Positions 1-12,476 of a stretch of DNA of 64,000 nt are shown here, piece by piece. The stretch covers positions 59,132,270 to 59,196,269 of the forward strand of contig NC_083560.1 in assembly GCF_019925205.1 (NCBI RefSeq). The letters are read 5' to 3'. The notes beneath the pieces are model-generated. The model worked only from the letters and a program-made list of their open reading frames with translations, did no database searches and was not told the origin of the DNA. Origin of the DNA: Metopolophium dirhodum (Eukaryota; Arthropoda; Insecta; Hemiptera; Aphididae). The position numbers and the translations under genes are program-made. Within the stretch, counting starts at the first letter, position 1. Each line of letters starts with the position of its first letter.

Positions 1-1357
1 CTGCCGCCTTAACCCTGAAAAGGGTATCTCCAAATATTGAAATGTTGGTAAAATTACATAACAAGTTTTGGAATGTAATGAACTCATGTGCTGTTCCTTA
101 AATCTTTGTTGACAATTTTTTTTTCAATATGCTAAATATTATCCGTAGAATTGATTGGTGATATTTTTAATTGTCTAACATAACTCTAAGTATAAGATAA
201 TGGACTTAACCTTAAACTTCTAATCAGAATAAGAAGCTAAAAAACAGTAAATCCTACTGTGATTTACTTTAAAAATTTAAGATTTATTCAAGATATTAAA
301 TACAATAACTCCAATCAGTATTAATTTAACAAATTATAATTTATGCATTGAATAATACCAAATATTTTGAAAACCATATGAAAAACTTTAATATTAATCT
401 AAAAGATAAATTTTAAATAAAAAAACAAAATTTCTTTAAATGTCTTCATTGACAAATGTATATAAGTTAGTTTTAATAAAAACAAATATATAGGGACCTA
501 AAAATACATTGTTCAATATCAGAATAATCATATAATTTTCCCATTTTTTTCATAGCCAACTCAACCTGGTGGTGAAAATTGTCGGCAGACATAAAACTAT
601 GCCCGAGCTGGAAATAAAATAAACTAATTTCTAGAGCCAGGATATTTTGAGAATTAATTATTTGAACTAAGAATGTAAGAAAGCACCAATTTTTGTTTTG
701 AGCTGAACAGTTATCCAGCCAAATTGTTATTTTTTTCATGTCTTTGAAGTGTAAAAAAAATGCACGAAAACAACTTGTTAAATCAACTAACAAGTAGGAA
801 AACTGAAAAACTACGTACCTTATAACATAATAATATTATATTTCTATTTATGGTATTAAACTGCACCAAATATAAATATTATAAAAATATTATAACTCAA
901 ATATAGTGTTACCAACATAATATGTTGTAGTTATAACTTGTAACTAGGTATATATTTTTACCTTAGGATTGATGTACCTATCATTAGAAATTAGAATTAA
1001 ATACTTGTCATAATAATACCAGATACAAAATGTCTGGTAATATTATGGAGATTGGAGATACTATTTTCAAAATCAATGTAAAAATAAGCTTTTTTCACGT
1101 AACTCCAATAATCTTCATGTCACATACCCTATTTTTGCTAATTATTAGGATTTACTGTGAAAATGCTTCTGTTTTGTGAATATTTATGGACATGCCCTTA
1201 ATGTTACTAATTTAAACATATGTTTTAGACAAGAAAAAAGTGGATATACGACATTTGGGCTTCTGAAATTGATAAAATATCACTATATAAACCCATTTAC
1301 CCAATAAAATCATTTTGACCAAAATTGGAGATACCCTTTTTTGGCTTAGCACGGCAG
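1..1357. mobile_element. TIR DNA transposon carrying a DUF7869-type transposase remnant
   Basis: The first 33 bases and the reverse complement of 1325-1357 match at 27 positions without gaps. Both start CTGCCG and share the block AGGGTATCTCCAA at the same distance from the tip. Between them lies a minus-strand frame (473-793) that resembles the DDE-like DUF7869 domain. The element is about 1.36 kb, too short for an intact transposase gene, so it is a decayed or internally deleted copy. The window begins at the left tip, so the left target duplication cannot be read. A second GGAGAT block lies inside at about 1046-1056. The superfamily is not certain; DUF7869 placement is from memory of the family. 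Confidence 0.7.
473..793 (-). pseudogene. DUF7869-type DDE transposase fragment
   Basis: This is a 106-codon open frame with no intact gene around it. Around residues 24-34 it reads WLDNCSAQNKNW, and around residues 64-80 GHSFMSADNFHHQVE. In the DUF7869 family, as I know it, this is the conserved pair of an acidic block (DNCxxQNKN) and a histidine-rich block (GHxFMxADxFHHQVE), with LEISLFYFQ between them as here. Probably only the C-terminal half of the catalytic domain remains. Upstream on the same strand there is a pyrimidine-rich stretch ending in AG just before the frame, so this may have been an internal exon. No start context or complete domain is visible, and it should not be active. 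Confidence 0.68.
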
Positions 1358-1579
1358 TACTGAACGATAGAAAAGTTTAAAAATAATTTAAATAAATAAA
1401 CACCAGCAAATTTTTGTTGCAATAATATTATCATAACTAATTCACATCTAATAAATATTTAATATGAACAATTAAAATTAATAGGCATATCATAAAACAT
1501 AGAAGGTGTAACAGAAAGACCGGACAAATGAAAAATGAAAAATGTTTACTAATAATTAAGCATGAATAAAATATGAATA

Positions 1580-1747
1580 CAGTGAAACAACTGAATCACT
1601 CGGTACCTACCAATTGATTTTTCCGTTATAGGCAGACTAAAATATACGGGATAAGTTTAGGTGGGGGTATATTGTGGAACTGTTGTTGTTTTACAATTTA
1701 AGGAGATTTCCGCCTTAAAGTGGGTCCGTTATAAGGAGATTTTACTG
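1580..1747. mobile_element. pogo/Tigger-like MITE, degraded
   Basis: The left end reads CAGTGAAACAACT and the right end, reversed, CAGTAAAATCTCCTTATAAC. Both ends are flanked by TA (1578-1579 and 1748-1749), the target of Tc1/mariner/pogo elements. The right TIR is the clearer one: AATCTCCTTA occurs twice in it. At 168 bp there is no coding capacity. It resembles the 170-bp element at 20096-20265 in size and terminal sequence. Confidence 0.55.
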
Positions 1748-2332
1748 TATACATAGTATTATATATTTATATTATGGATGATAAATAATTTAAGAATTTT
1801 CAGTTTAAGAATATTAAAGATACATAGGATCGAGTTTTTGTTTTAATAGCATTTAATGTTCAAATTTTGACCAAATTCATTAAAATCTCGAACATTTGAA
1901 AATTTCGTGGGCGTAGGTAGTTAACAATTTAACATTTTATAATATTATATTATTCAACTACGAAACTAACTAGATATAAATTAATAGTATATAAAAATGA
2001 CTTAATTATCATACTTTCTATACCTACTGAAGGATGAGTATTAAGGTCTTTGTAACTTAATTGTTCATTTTAATGTGAATGAAATTCCACAGTTCCATTT
2101 CAGTGAAGTTTATGGGGTTTCTGCCCACATATCTGATGGTAATAAATAAATTTCATATAATAAAATATATATTATTTTGTAATCACTAATTTTTATTAAA
2201 TACGAGTAACGAGTCTGACAAATATATAGTTTCTACACAGTTATTTTTGTAAAAACGATGACTTCAGTCGTTTTTGAAATGACCGATTCAATTATGATTC
2301 TTAATTTGACTTAGGTTCCTATACAATTATAC

Positions 2333-2500
2333 CCAATGTTGGCTAGTAACGTAACGTAAATTACAAATTACTGTAACGCAATTACTTTTTCAGTAATGCA
2401 GCAGTAATTTCATTACAATTTACTTAAAGTAACGCAATTGTAACAAAATTACATTTGAAAAGTAATTTCTATGAAGTAACGCACTAAAATATGATCCTGT
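2333..2500 (+). mobile_element. hAT-type terminal fragment (TAGTAACG repeats)
   Basis: The sequence starts CAATGTTGGCTAGTAACG and continues with repeated GTAACGCAATTAC blocks. This matches the CAGTGTTGGGNAGTAACG termini that I know from many animal hAT elements. No matching right end was found nearby, so it is treated as a solo end. Confidence 0.5.
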
Positions 2501-5450
2501 CATGAAGTCGCCATAATATGCATTCCGAGTCATGGGAAACATGATGAAATGAGATTATGTAATCTATGACAATTATTGTTATCATTTTAATAATATTATA
2601 ATGTTAAAGATCAAATCGGAATGCAAATGGCGGATCGCGTATATAGGCGCATGTTTACATATATGAAAGTTATATATAATACGCATTCCATGTATTTAGT
2701 TCAGTGGTCCTGCGTCGATAGTAAAGCGATATTTCAATTAATGATCCTTAAAACTGTGCTTGAACCTACTAATTTAATAGTGATAACTGCTTAAAAATAC
2801 ATTTTTTTTCAAATAGATACCTATCTAATATTTACCAGTGGTCCGATTAAAATGTTGTCAGCAGATTTGTATACATTAATATATTTTTAGTTGGTTATAA
2901 TATAAGAAAAATATTTAACGTTTACATAACATAACGTCTATATTATAATATATTATATAGAATTGAAAAATAATATTTTCGTATATGAATGCTTTTTATT
3001 TTTATTTTAAAAATAATTTTGGTTTTAAAACTTGAAAAATTAAAAATCAAAAAATATTTTTCTACAAAACCTATAAAAGAAGCCGATAAGTTCATATATT
3101 ACTTTACCATTCGGATATCGGGTAGTGCACAATACATAAGTACTAACCTTCCACTTAATGGTCTATAACCACAAAAATCAGGTGGCTCTAATATTTTATT
3201 TTAAAATCACCATAGGATACTCCTCAAATGATATAATATGTCTACACATTTAAAAATACAGTCTAGAAAACTGTAGGCAAATTTCAAAAATAAATATGTA
3301 TTCACTATTTAGGACTTGGGAATCTACATAACAATGAGATGTTCATCGGTATAGGTATTATATAGTATAACATTATTACTGAAGGTAAATTCAACACAAA
3401 ATTAATATCTAATTATTCGACACTTGATGAAGCAACGAGTATAATAAGGTATATTATCCCTATAGAATATTATTATGTAATAATATTGAAACCAATACTA
3501 TTATAATTTTATTTGCAAATATATACATTTCTGTAATGACCCTTAGTCCGACCACTCCGACACATAAACATTTTGATAAATATTATAGGTACATAATATT
3601 ACATAATTTAATATGTAAGTTGTTATGCAAATAAGGTAACACATTCAAGTATAATAATAATATGTTTTTTTCCATATTTTATACAGTTAAATTAAAATTT
3701 ATATTGGCAGGTATGTATTATCATTGTATCATATATTACATAGGTAGGTACATAATATAATAATTATACTTCTAATAATAGTATTGCATATTGGTTATAA
3801 AATATAATAGTTATAACTCTGCTGATAGCTATTCAATGCAAAAATCACGTATTATATTATAAATAATAAATATAAAAACAAGGGAATATTACATCAATGT
3901 TCATTATCTATATATCTTTCACTATAGTGTATTAGTGTGGCATAATATTGTAGTAAAAACATGTTCATGCCGATCTCGTGTTATACTATTGGGAACGATT
4001 TAATCTTTATTTTAAAATGTTTCTATTAATGCAATAGTATTTACAAGTTTGATGTTGTTTACATCATAATTACTACACGTAGGTACGCTATAACAAAGTG
4101 GGTAATATAATGTTGAAAATACATTAAACATAGGTGCATCGTACATATTATATAATATCATGTATAGGTATGGTAATGATAATTTAGTTGATTAATAATA
4201 TGCTTTTATATTTATCTTCACTTGAATTATGCAGCGTCGGGTTGAACGTGTCGTGTTAAGTTTAATATAGGTATTCAACTCGTAGATATAACACTATAAT
4301 GTATTAACGTGTTACCAACATATGTTAGTTTTTACTTGTTACCTATAGGTATGTATGTATTAAATACATTTACAGAGCACGACACGACAGTATACCTACT
4401 AAACAATGTTGTGTGAACCCGCGCCAACAAGGTCTTACCAGGGGATCATTTCATTTGTATTTATTGTGGGTGCCAACATTTTTGTAGACCGTTTAAAATC
4501 ATTTCCGGGTCACAATCGATACCATTTGTATGGGAGGGGGGATTAAGGGGAGACATATCAAATACCTACCGTTTCTGTAGAATTTCAAAAACTGTGGAAT
4601 ATTTTTATAATTTATTTAATATAATATTATGTCACTTATATCGAAACGAAAATATCACCATTGACGTCCATTGTTACTATTTAATATTTTTGCCTGATTA
4701 TATTGTGATATTATATTGTCTTAAACCTAATGTATTAAATATTTAAATTTGTATTCGTTTTGTAATTCCCAGTAGTACACACTTGGTAGGTACTTTATAA
4801 ATATTTATAAAAAAAAAAAGAAATATATTTGTAAAAAATTCAAAACTAAAACCACTACTGGTGTTAGGTAAACACCAGCAGGGTAACCGGGGCCGCAACA
4901 ATCTGTTTTTGTTTTTGGAGCCCGAAATGAAGTAAGTTGCTTCACCAAAGGTTTGGACTTCTGAGTGGAAACTATTGTTATGTATTTGTATTGTAGTTGT
5001 TAGTTTATTTCAGGAACTAAGTGGCCAGAGACGCCTGGAGAAGATCAGGACTCAGTATAGGTGTCAGGTGCATAGATACTTTTGATATGTGAGGTAATAC
5101 AATTGGCCGTTCATTTCAAATATTTACACATCAATAATTCATCCGTAATCACCTATTAGCTAATAAAAATAATAAAATAAAATGAACGATATAAATCTAG
5201 ATCGTTGTCAAAATATGCAAGGTCGATAAATATTTAACGGATAGGACAAAAAATATTGAACGTAATTTTATTATACCTAGCCTGTTTATAAACAAATTGT
5301 AATCCTGCAGGATTTATCGATCTTGGCCAATTTTGGTACAGGCATTTCGTCGTTTTTCCCAACACCCGCTGCGTTTAATAATAATAATAATAATAACAAT
5401 AATATAGTAACAATCTAGATAGGTATAAGTGCCTGCAATATTCCAAATAC
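2500..5450. other. A+T-rich stretch without recognisable gene
   Basis: No supportable coding region. At 4870-5075 a less A+T-rich segment has an acceptor-like TTTATTTCAG followed by a 23-codon frame; it is too short to call. A short AAT microsatellite lies at about 5376-5404. Confidence 0.6.
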
Positions 5451-5862
5451 AGTGGTCCAGTACGGCGTTTTCACCGTCGTTTCGCGCGAACATTTCGAAT
5501 GCTCGCCAAACGGATGACCGGCGCGGTGGTGTGCCATTTTTCGTGCAAAGTGCGCAGCCGCCGCAATCACGTCACTGTTGTATATATAGGTACCCATATA
5601 GTACGTAGGTACATTATATTATTGTACACGCACGCGGCACCGCAAACAAATAATTACGTTTCAAATATTATACGAATCAATTATTATCGCGTCCAAAAGG
5701 GCGATTTTCGGATTACTCCCGTGTGCAAAATAATAATAATATATGCACATATTATTGCCGGTGTACGAGGACGGTCATACAATTTACCATCGTCAACACG
5801 CAGAATACGCGTATATATTATGCACATACGCGCGTAGTATTGTTATATTATGTGCGTTGCAG
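5450..5862. other. CpG-rich block, promoter-like composition
   Basis: The GC and CpG density is well above the surroundings, with clusters of GCGCG and CGCCG. On the minus strand a TATATATA stretch (about 5580) precedes TGACGTGA and a GC-rich segment. This could be a promoter or untranslated exon. The frames here give no recognisable protein. Confidence 0.25.
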
Positions 5863-6675
5863 TGCACGTCGACGAATTAATAGTTCTTGATTTGTACACC
5901 GAGCTGTGAAGCCCACGTTGAAGTGGATATATTGTATAATATTATATGATATGCGCAAAGTGCCTATACTTTGTACCGTACCTACACGCGGAAGGTGTAG
6001 TCGATAGGCGTTTGCTAGTACCTATATTAACCTTCCGTTAATAAAATATTATTATTATTATATAGTGTTTTAGTAACAACTACGAAAGGTGTGGTTACAA
6101 TTGGACGGTGCGCGGGTAAAAGGGAATAAGTAAATTTTTATAAATAAAAATATTTTGTTTTGTTTTGTAGGTAATTTTACGCTGAGTCGACTGGTGACAC
6201 TGAAATAATATTTGGATATCTCATTTTTAACAACATTATAAAGAAAGATAGCCAAATTACAGTGTCACCAGTCGAACCAGCGTAAAATTACCTACAAAAC
6301 AAAAAATATATTTTTATTTATAAAAATTGACTTATTCCCTTTTACTCGCGCGCCGTCCAATTAATATGACAGCGAATGCCTTTATCGGGTTATTGTGGTG
6401 CTGCTGCAGGGTGCAGGTTGACGTATTAGACTATATATTATAATATTAGCTTCTCAAAGATTTCAAGTTCGCCACGCCACTACGTGTACCTATATGTATT
6501 GTTATAATGCACGTCGACGAATTAATAGTTCTTGATTTGTATACCGAGCTGTGAAGCCCACGTTGAAGTGTATATATTGTATAATATTATATAATATGCG
6601 CAAAGTGCCTATACTTTGTATCGTACTTACACGAGTGTATATTACACTGCAGGGCGAATATTATAGTATTATTAT
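5862..6675. repeat. Tandem repeat, units 1 and 2
   Basis: A unit starting TGCACGTCGACGAATTAA at 5863 restarts at 6508, 645 bp later. Removing the 6100-6361 insertion leaves a period of about 384 bp. Both units share AAGCCCACGTTGAAGTG and GCGCAAAGTGCCTATACTT. The second unit fades at about 6675. A third, more diverged copy is at 7740-8215. Confidence 0.8.
6100..6361. mobile_element. Foldback MITE with arms of about 100 bp
   Basis: The two arms are near-perfect reverse complements, starting GGACGGTGCGCGGGTAAAAG on the left and ending CGCGCGCCGTCC on the right. The flanks are GTTACAATT and AATTAATATGAC. The homologous site in the neighbouring repeat copy (about 7872-7886) reads GTTACAATTAATATGAC with nothing inserted. 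The target duplication is therefore AATT, palindromic, so a base or two of ambiguity remains. The central loop (about 6210-6250) does not code for anything. Confidence 0.85.
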
Positions 6676-6908
6676 AAGTAGCTATTTATGATCGGACGAA
6701 TATAATATATGTGTATCTAATATTTTGTCAATACATAGGTATTATCAAACGTCTACATCTACAACTATCCAAGTATAATATTGAAATTTTTTTCCCGTCC
6801 GACGATTTTAAAAAAACAAAATATTTATCGACCATTATTATATTATTGTCATATTGTATTTATTCATTTATATTAGCAACTTTTTACTAACAAAATGAGG
6901 GTTTGAAC

Positions 6909-7597
6909 CAGGGCTTTGCACCTGAATTAACCCGAAAACCTAACACCCCTAAATACCCTTAAAAATCAAACACCCGAAACCCATATAACCCGAATGATTC
7001 TGTTTTCAAAACACCTGTATTAACCAAAATCCAAACAAACCATTCGGATTAACCCGAAACCCGAATAATTTTGTTTTTCACAAACTCTTCGTGTGATATT
7101 TAATTTTCCATTCTGTATGTATTTCTTGTGGTGAGTTCTATTCTGTGGTTAGTTGCTTAATAATAATAATAAATTAACAAGGACAATCACAAGTAAATCA
7201 ATAATTATTTTCTTGAAAATAAAATCCAATAACATCTTATATATAGATATGTGTCTTATGTAACAACTGTACATTAATAAACCGAGTTTGGTCTAAAACA
7301 AATGTTGCGAATTCGTGTTAAAAATATATATTTTATTATACATAAGACATAACATAATAATTCATTGCATAAATCAATTTTTTTTTTTTTTTGGGGGGGG
7401 GAGGAGTCTTTAAAAGCTATGTTTTTCCAAACTATTCAACAAATGTATTAACCGATATTAACCCAAATAATAGCGGTTTTGAAAACCCGAATGTTTGTTT
7501 AAACTTTTTATTCCGGTGTTTGAACACTCGAATACATCCAGTACCTGAAACCCGAAACCCGATTAAATGATTCGGGTGCTAAGCCCAGTAAGCCCTG
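6909..7597. mobile_element. Non-autonomous hAT-like element, 8-bp TSD
   Basis: The left end is CAGGGCTTTGCACC and the right end, reversed, is CAGGGCTTACTGGGCTTAGC. The inner parts align after a short insertion (GCACC(T/C)GAAT, then repeated AACCCGAA). The octamer GTTTGAAC flanks it perfectly on both sides (6901-6908 and 7598-7605). The 8-bp duplication plus CAGGG tips fit the hAT superfamily. No transposase frame is visible. It interrupts the tandem repeat array. A T14-G9 run lies near 7379-7401. Confidence 0.85.
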
Positions 7598-7739
7598 GTT
7601 TGAACTCGTTCCTCTTATATTTATTATATTTATTATGAACATATTAATATATTATATACCACCAGGGTTGGCGCCCCTCCCCCCGCCGCCTCTGCAGTTG
7701 TACGCAATAATTTGCAGCCATTGCCAACACGCGCACTCT

Positions 7740-8215
7740 GTATAATATGCACAAGCGAATATATTGTAAGCGCGTGTTACAGTGGCGAAATGTGTAGTCG
7801 ATAGGCGTTTGCTAGTATACCTATTTAACTATATTATATTGTTTTAGTAATAACTACGAAAGCCATATAGTTACAATTAATATGACAGCGAGTGTCTTTA
7901 TCGGGTTATTGCGGTGTTGCTGCAGGGCGGTCGACGCATTGGACTATATTATATTAGCTTCTGAAAGATTTCAAGTTCGCCATGCCACTACGCTTATGCA
8001 TTGTTATAATGCACGTCTACGAAATAGTTTTTGATTTGTATTACACGGCGGCCCGTGTAGCCCGTGTTGCAGTGTAGGATATTGTTGCATATTATTATGT
8101 GCGAATTGACTACCAGCTGTACTTTGTATTATAATAATTGTTATGCCTACGCGTGTGTATTATACTACAGGCCAGCGCAGGGTGAATATATTATTATACT
8201 GTTTGGGGCAAATAT
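7740..8215. repeat. Tandem repeat, diverged units 3 and 4 with the empty site
   Basis: 7785-8009 matches the second half of unit 1 (TAGTCGATAGGCGTTTGCTAG, then GACAGCGAGTGTCTTTATCG, then AAGATTTCAAGTTCGCC). 8010-8215 matches the start of the next unit (TGCACGTC, TTGATTTGTA). It lacks the MITE that sits in unit 1 and so records the pre-insertion state. Confidence 0.75.
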
Positions 8216-8559
8216 AATAATAGTACATAATAATATGTTAATATATTGCGTTTTTTGAATATCTGCTTACAAGTTACAATTATTGAACTATCTATAGGCC
8301 AATTTGTTAAATTTAGTCTATAGTTTATGACAACGAGACTGTAACAATTAATAAGTGATAACACAGTTTTAAGGTATCTTTATTTTATTACTTGTTCAGA
8401 TGTGTCATCTTTTATCGAAAAATTCAACAAATCAATGAAATAGTATCGTACTTTAAAAGGATTAAATTTCAACCTCAGCGGGTCCAGAAGCATATCTTTG
8501 CACCTGATACATAGCACCTGGTGGTGGTGCAAGTGCACTGTCATGTACCCCCGTAAAAA

Positions 8560-8700
8560 AGCCACTGACAGTAGGTGTCACTAGTGGGGTCACTGTAATG
8601 GATGTGTTAAATTTGAATTAATTGATATAATAGGTATCATTGTATATAAAAAACGATTCTGAGCGAAGCCGGCCTATATTATTACTAGGAATATAATTTA
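8560..8700 (-). repeat. GATTCTGAGC-family fragment
   Basis: Contains AATGGATGTGTTAAATTTGA followed by AAAAACGATTCTGAGCGAAG. The same arrangement, inverted, recurs at 33998-34130 and partly at 41517-41680 and 23473-23530. It is one member of a dispersed family present at several places in this window. Confidence 0.6.
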
Positions 8701-8780
8701 ATATTACGCATTAGTAATACAGTAATCGTTTTTTTTTTTTATCAAATATAACATTATGATCATAACGTTTGCAAGCCCTG

Positions 8781-9160
8781 CTATATGGACAATGTGTTGT
8801 ATAAACTAGAAGTTGTCGATAGCTCAAAAATAATATTAAATGCCCCACTCACGAATAATCTAAATCTCGAGTTTAAACTAGACTTGTACCTACCACTGGC
8901 CCTAAGTGGTTTCATTATACATATATTTTCCCATTTAGTGGTGGTCTCCCAATGGAAGTATCCGCATCGGCTCCCGTTTGTCCGTTTCGGCTCCTTCCTT
9001 TCATTTGAAGGTGGCCGTATCGGCTCCGACCCGATGCCAGTGGTATGGACGTATCGGCTCCCAATCAACAGCATTTTCCTTCCCATTTACAGGCTGAGGA
9101 CTGGCTACAGCGAGAAGAAATTCTCTGTAGGCATAGTTGAAAATGTTGTTGGCGCTTAAA
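8781..9160. other. CGGCTCC repeat block, open on both strands
   Basis: Four copies of CGGCTCC (starts 8968, 8988, 9021, 9055) lie in a less A+T-rich stretch, and two inverted copies are at 9417 and 9448. Long frames exist on both strands because of the low stop density, but neither resembles a protein I recognise. The inverted arrangement suggests an old inverted-repeat element with arms around 8960-9070 and 9380-9460. Confidence 0.4.
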
Positions 9161-11000
9161 ATAAAAAATTGTGTTGACTTTTAAAAAAGAGTTTTATAGA
9201 CTTAAAAAAATTGTGTGGACTTAAAATTTTTTTTTATATACAATAATATGCTTAGACGCAGTACACTTCGCAATAAAACGAGAACTAACAGCAAATAATA
9301 TTTTGTTATTTCATATGACTATATAATATATATATGCAATTAACTAGCTATCAAAAAATTCGTTATCGAAACCGGACGCAATACGGCATTCAACGGACGG
9401 CAAGGAATAACGACCCGGAGCCGATTCGGACTCATTAACTTCCAGCGGGAGCCGATACGGTATCATCCCTCCCAATATTGAAAAATATCCTAAGGCCACC
9501 GGCAAATGCGGCTAAGAGTAAAAAGGTTCTATCTTCCCTATATCAAAGTTTATAATATTACAGAAGAGCATAGTTATTAAGGTTTGTTTCCGAATATCGT
9601 TTTATCACGATAGTTGTTCATAATTCATTCATATACTAATTTGGTATTTATGTCTATAGTTTATTATAACTTCCACGTACGCGATATACTTGCCCAGCTG
9701 TATGTACGCGTCCGGTACCGTCGTTTTATACTTTATTGTTTCGATTTAACATGCCATGTAACGGAGATTAATACACTTTACATAATTTATTTATTTATTT
9801 ATGTGCTGAACCCAATTCAAGCTAAGCAGACAACCTAAGATTTACCAAATGTAGACGTTTGTAAAGATAAATAATAAATATTAAAAAAAAAAACAACAAT
9901 AAGACATTGAATATGCGTATACGCAATATTTACTGTGCAGCTTCAACTATAGGCGGTGGCATAACAGAGGGCGGGTGGCACATTTTTAAAAGTTTTCATC
10001 TTGTAAAATAAAAAAAAAACAGGTATATTTTATTGTTTTGTGGAATTCGAACTTTCAAAAATTTTAGTTAAAGCACTATCGAATAAAAAAAACTACAACT
10101 ACCTCTAAATTATGTATTATTAATATGTATAGGTTTGTATATATAGGTACAAACAACATACACTAAAAGGTTTGATGAAAAAAAAAAACCAACTCTCATT
10201 TTCTGCTACTCTTTATTGCGCTGCAGTGCTATTGATTAAATTTTAGCAATTTAATATGTATAAGTATTATGTTTGTTTAACGTGTTAATATTCATAATTT
10301 CGAATGTGCATCTATAGTGCACATCGGGGTGACCGCGTTCACAGTATATAATGACGAGGAACATTTTTTTCACTCGACATCATCGCCCCCCCACAATTAT
10401 TATTTTTTTCCAATTCAGGCACTGTAGCACCGTTACAGACATATACTAATTACATAATATTATATTCATCGGTGTCAACCCGGTTGAAACACTGTGACTG
10501 TGTTTATAATAATATTATGTACACGGTGTTTACAATTTATATATTGTATTTATATATTATTAGTGTGTGTATAATATAATTTACTTTACTTTAGTTTGAA
10601 CGCACTATATGAATTGGGTAGACGAAAATATGAACACGATTCGGTGTGATGCTATATACATTATATTATTTTACTGTGGTAATATTGTATGTACAAGTTA
10701 TGTATATATTATGTAGATATGGTAATAATATATACTGCATGATGATGCACACCCCATTTTCGTGCCTCTATACACATTTAATGTAATTTTTATTTTACGT
10801 ATTTTTTTTAAGTATATTGGGTTAGGTTAAATTATATGATATTTAGATGTCTATATTTTCAAATACATTGATTTTTTTATGGCGTCCAACTTATTTAGTT
10901 TTTTTACACATAACAATAATATAGTAACGATACAGAATTTGTTTTTTAAACTAGAATATCCCTGTGGCCTAAGGGAATATGGGACATCGTAATATCTATT
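9160..11000. other. A+T-rich stretch without recognisable gene
   Basis: Apart from the inverted CGGCTCC arm near 9380-9470, I see only simple A/T runs and short frames with no protein character. Confidence 0.6.
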
Positions 11001-11003
11001 TAT

Positions 11004-11031
11004 ATCACAGATATCTGTTTATATCTGTGAT
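11004..11031. repeat. Short perfect hairpin
   Basis: ATCACAGATAT and ATATCTGTGAT form an 11-bp perfect stem with a six-base loop. It is followed by no T-run and lies in no gene, so no function is assigned. Confidence 0.5.
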
Positions 11032-11650
11032 GTATACCTTATACATTGAGATCGATATACAAAAATAAAACAATTGATTATCTATCTCGATGGATTTATA
11101 TAATGTATAAAATTGAATATATTATTATAGTCTATAGACGTATCCTTGATCGACTGAGATTGTGTGATAAAAGTTTTAAGTAAAAATACCTATTAATTTA
11201 CAGTTATTCGTTGAAAAATTGTGCATGTGTCTGTTATAATTTACTTGATAATACAATTCGCTGTTTTGTTATCAATTATTAAATTGTTTTGTGCTTTGTT
11301 TTTTTACTAAAAATTGTATGTTAATTATTTTATAGTTATTAAAGTCATTTACTTCAAAAGTCAACAGTACAATTTGAATAAAATAAAATCAAAGGCTCTA
11401 AATCAGTTAATCGTAATCGGGCCAAAAAAGTTTATACCTGTTTCATGGGGCACTGTAGAAGGTGAAAAAAGTGCCTGTATTAATTTTATGAGGGAAATAT
11501 GAATTATATCATGAATTATACTCAACATCAGTTGATGAGTGAATTCAGTAACTATTGCGTAAAAGTTGGTCTCACTTTTTTTGTGCTCATATTGAAATAA
11601 AAGATTATGAAACTATGTTTCCTTGTGAATTTTGTTCGTAAAATCATTTT

Positions 11651-12080
11651 AGATTCTGAGCATAGCGATGAATGTATTGTTTTTGCAATGATGTGCATTT
11701 TTTTTCTGTCTGTCATTAACTTTTGGTATATGACATAGGTAGTAAAAATTCTCCGATTTACGACTTCAGCATATTTTCTGATAGGAAAGTGAATCTAGTT
11801 GGTGCATTCAAGAGGTAAAAATTGACAATTTCCAATAGCTTATGATAGCGTCGGGAAAAACAAAAAATAAACTGAAGAAAAAATGGGAATTTTTAAGCAA
11901 AATTTAGCCAATGATCTTTTCTCCACAGAGAGTTATATATTAGTTGAAAGATATATGTATTTGGATATCCCATACTATCATCGATCGTTATCGTCGATAA
12001 ACGATAGTGATAATATTGATAACCATTTTCTTGGTTTAAAAAAAATGGTAGTACTAATAATAATATTTTCGTATTGTTAA
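11651..12080 (+). repeat. GATTCTGAGC-family copy
   Basis: Starts AGATTCTGAGCATAGCGATG and continues with the same ordered words as the copies at 28541 and 32495: TCTGTCTGTC, GTAGTAAAAAT, GATCTAGT-like, GGTAAAAATT, GGGAAAAACAAAAAA. The right boundary is not defined. The small frame inside is not a gene. Confidence 0.6.
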
Positions 12081-12399
12081 ATTATAAAATATAATAGCCG
12101 TTAAGCAAAAGCTTATTACATTATATATATTTTGTTATTGTCTTAATAATCTAATTCTCGCACCGACGTACCGTTTAGAATGTTTAGATCATTGTCGACG
12201 ATAAACTGGTTCCTGGAGAAAAAAAAATAATTTAATTAAGTTATTAATCGCTGAAACCCGATATCGACTTGTCCATAAATGATAAATATATAAATATAAT
12301 ATAATATCGTTGTAACGTTGAAGTATAACCACGACGGCACAGTATTTTTATTTAACAACGATTATAAATAGAAACACATTAAGAATAAAAAGAATAAAA

Positions 12400-12476
12400 A
12401 AAATGTATTCAATAAAATAATATTCAATACGGAAAAAAGTATTCGAATACTTTTACTCAAATACTTTACAACACTG
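12400..12476 (-). mobile_element. hAT-type terminal fragment (AAGTATTTGAGTA end)
   Basis: Reversed, the segment starts CAGTGTTGTAAAGTATTTGA and continues with AAAAGTATTCGAATAC. I know this style of terminus from animal hAT elements. The opposite end is not clear; a CAGTATTTTTATT at about 12341 is a weak candidate. Confidence 0.45.

Noticed and set aside
4990..5075. Acceptor-like TTTATTTCAG with a 23-codon frame (ELSGQRRLEKIRTQYRCQ)
   Set aside because: One short frame with no second exon, no conservation information and no family match.
8785..9159. 124-codon plus and 101-codon minus frames
   Set aside because: Both strands are open over the same CGGCTCC repeat block, which signals low stop density rather than a gene.
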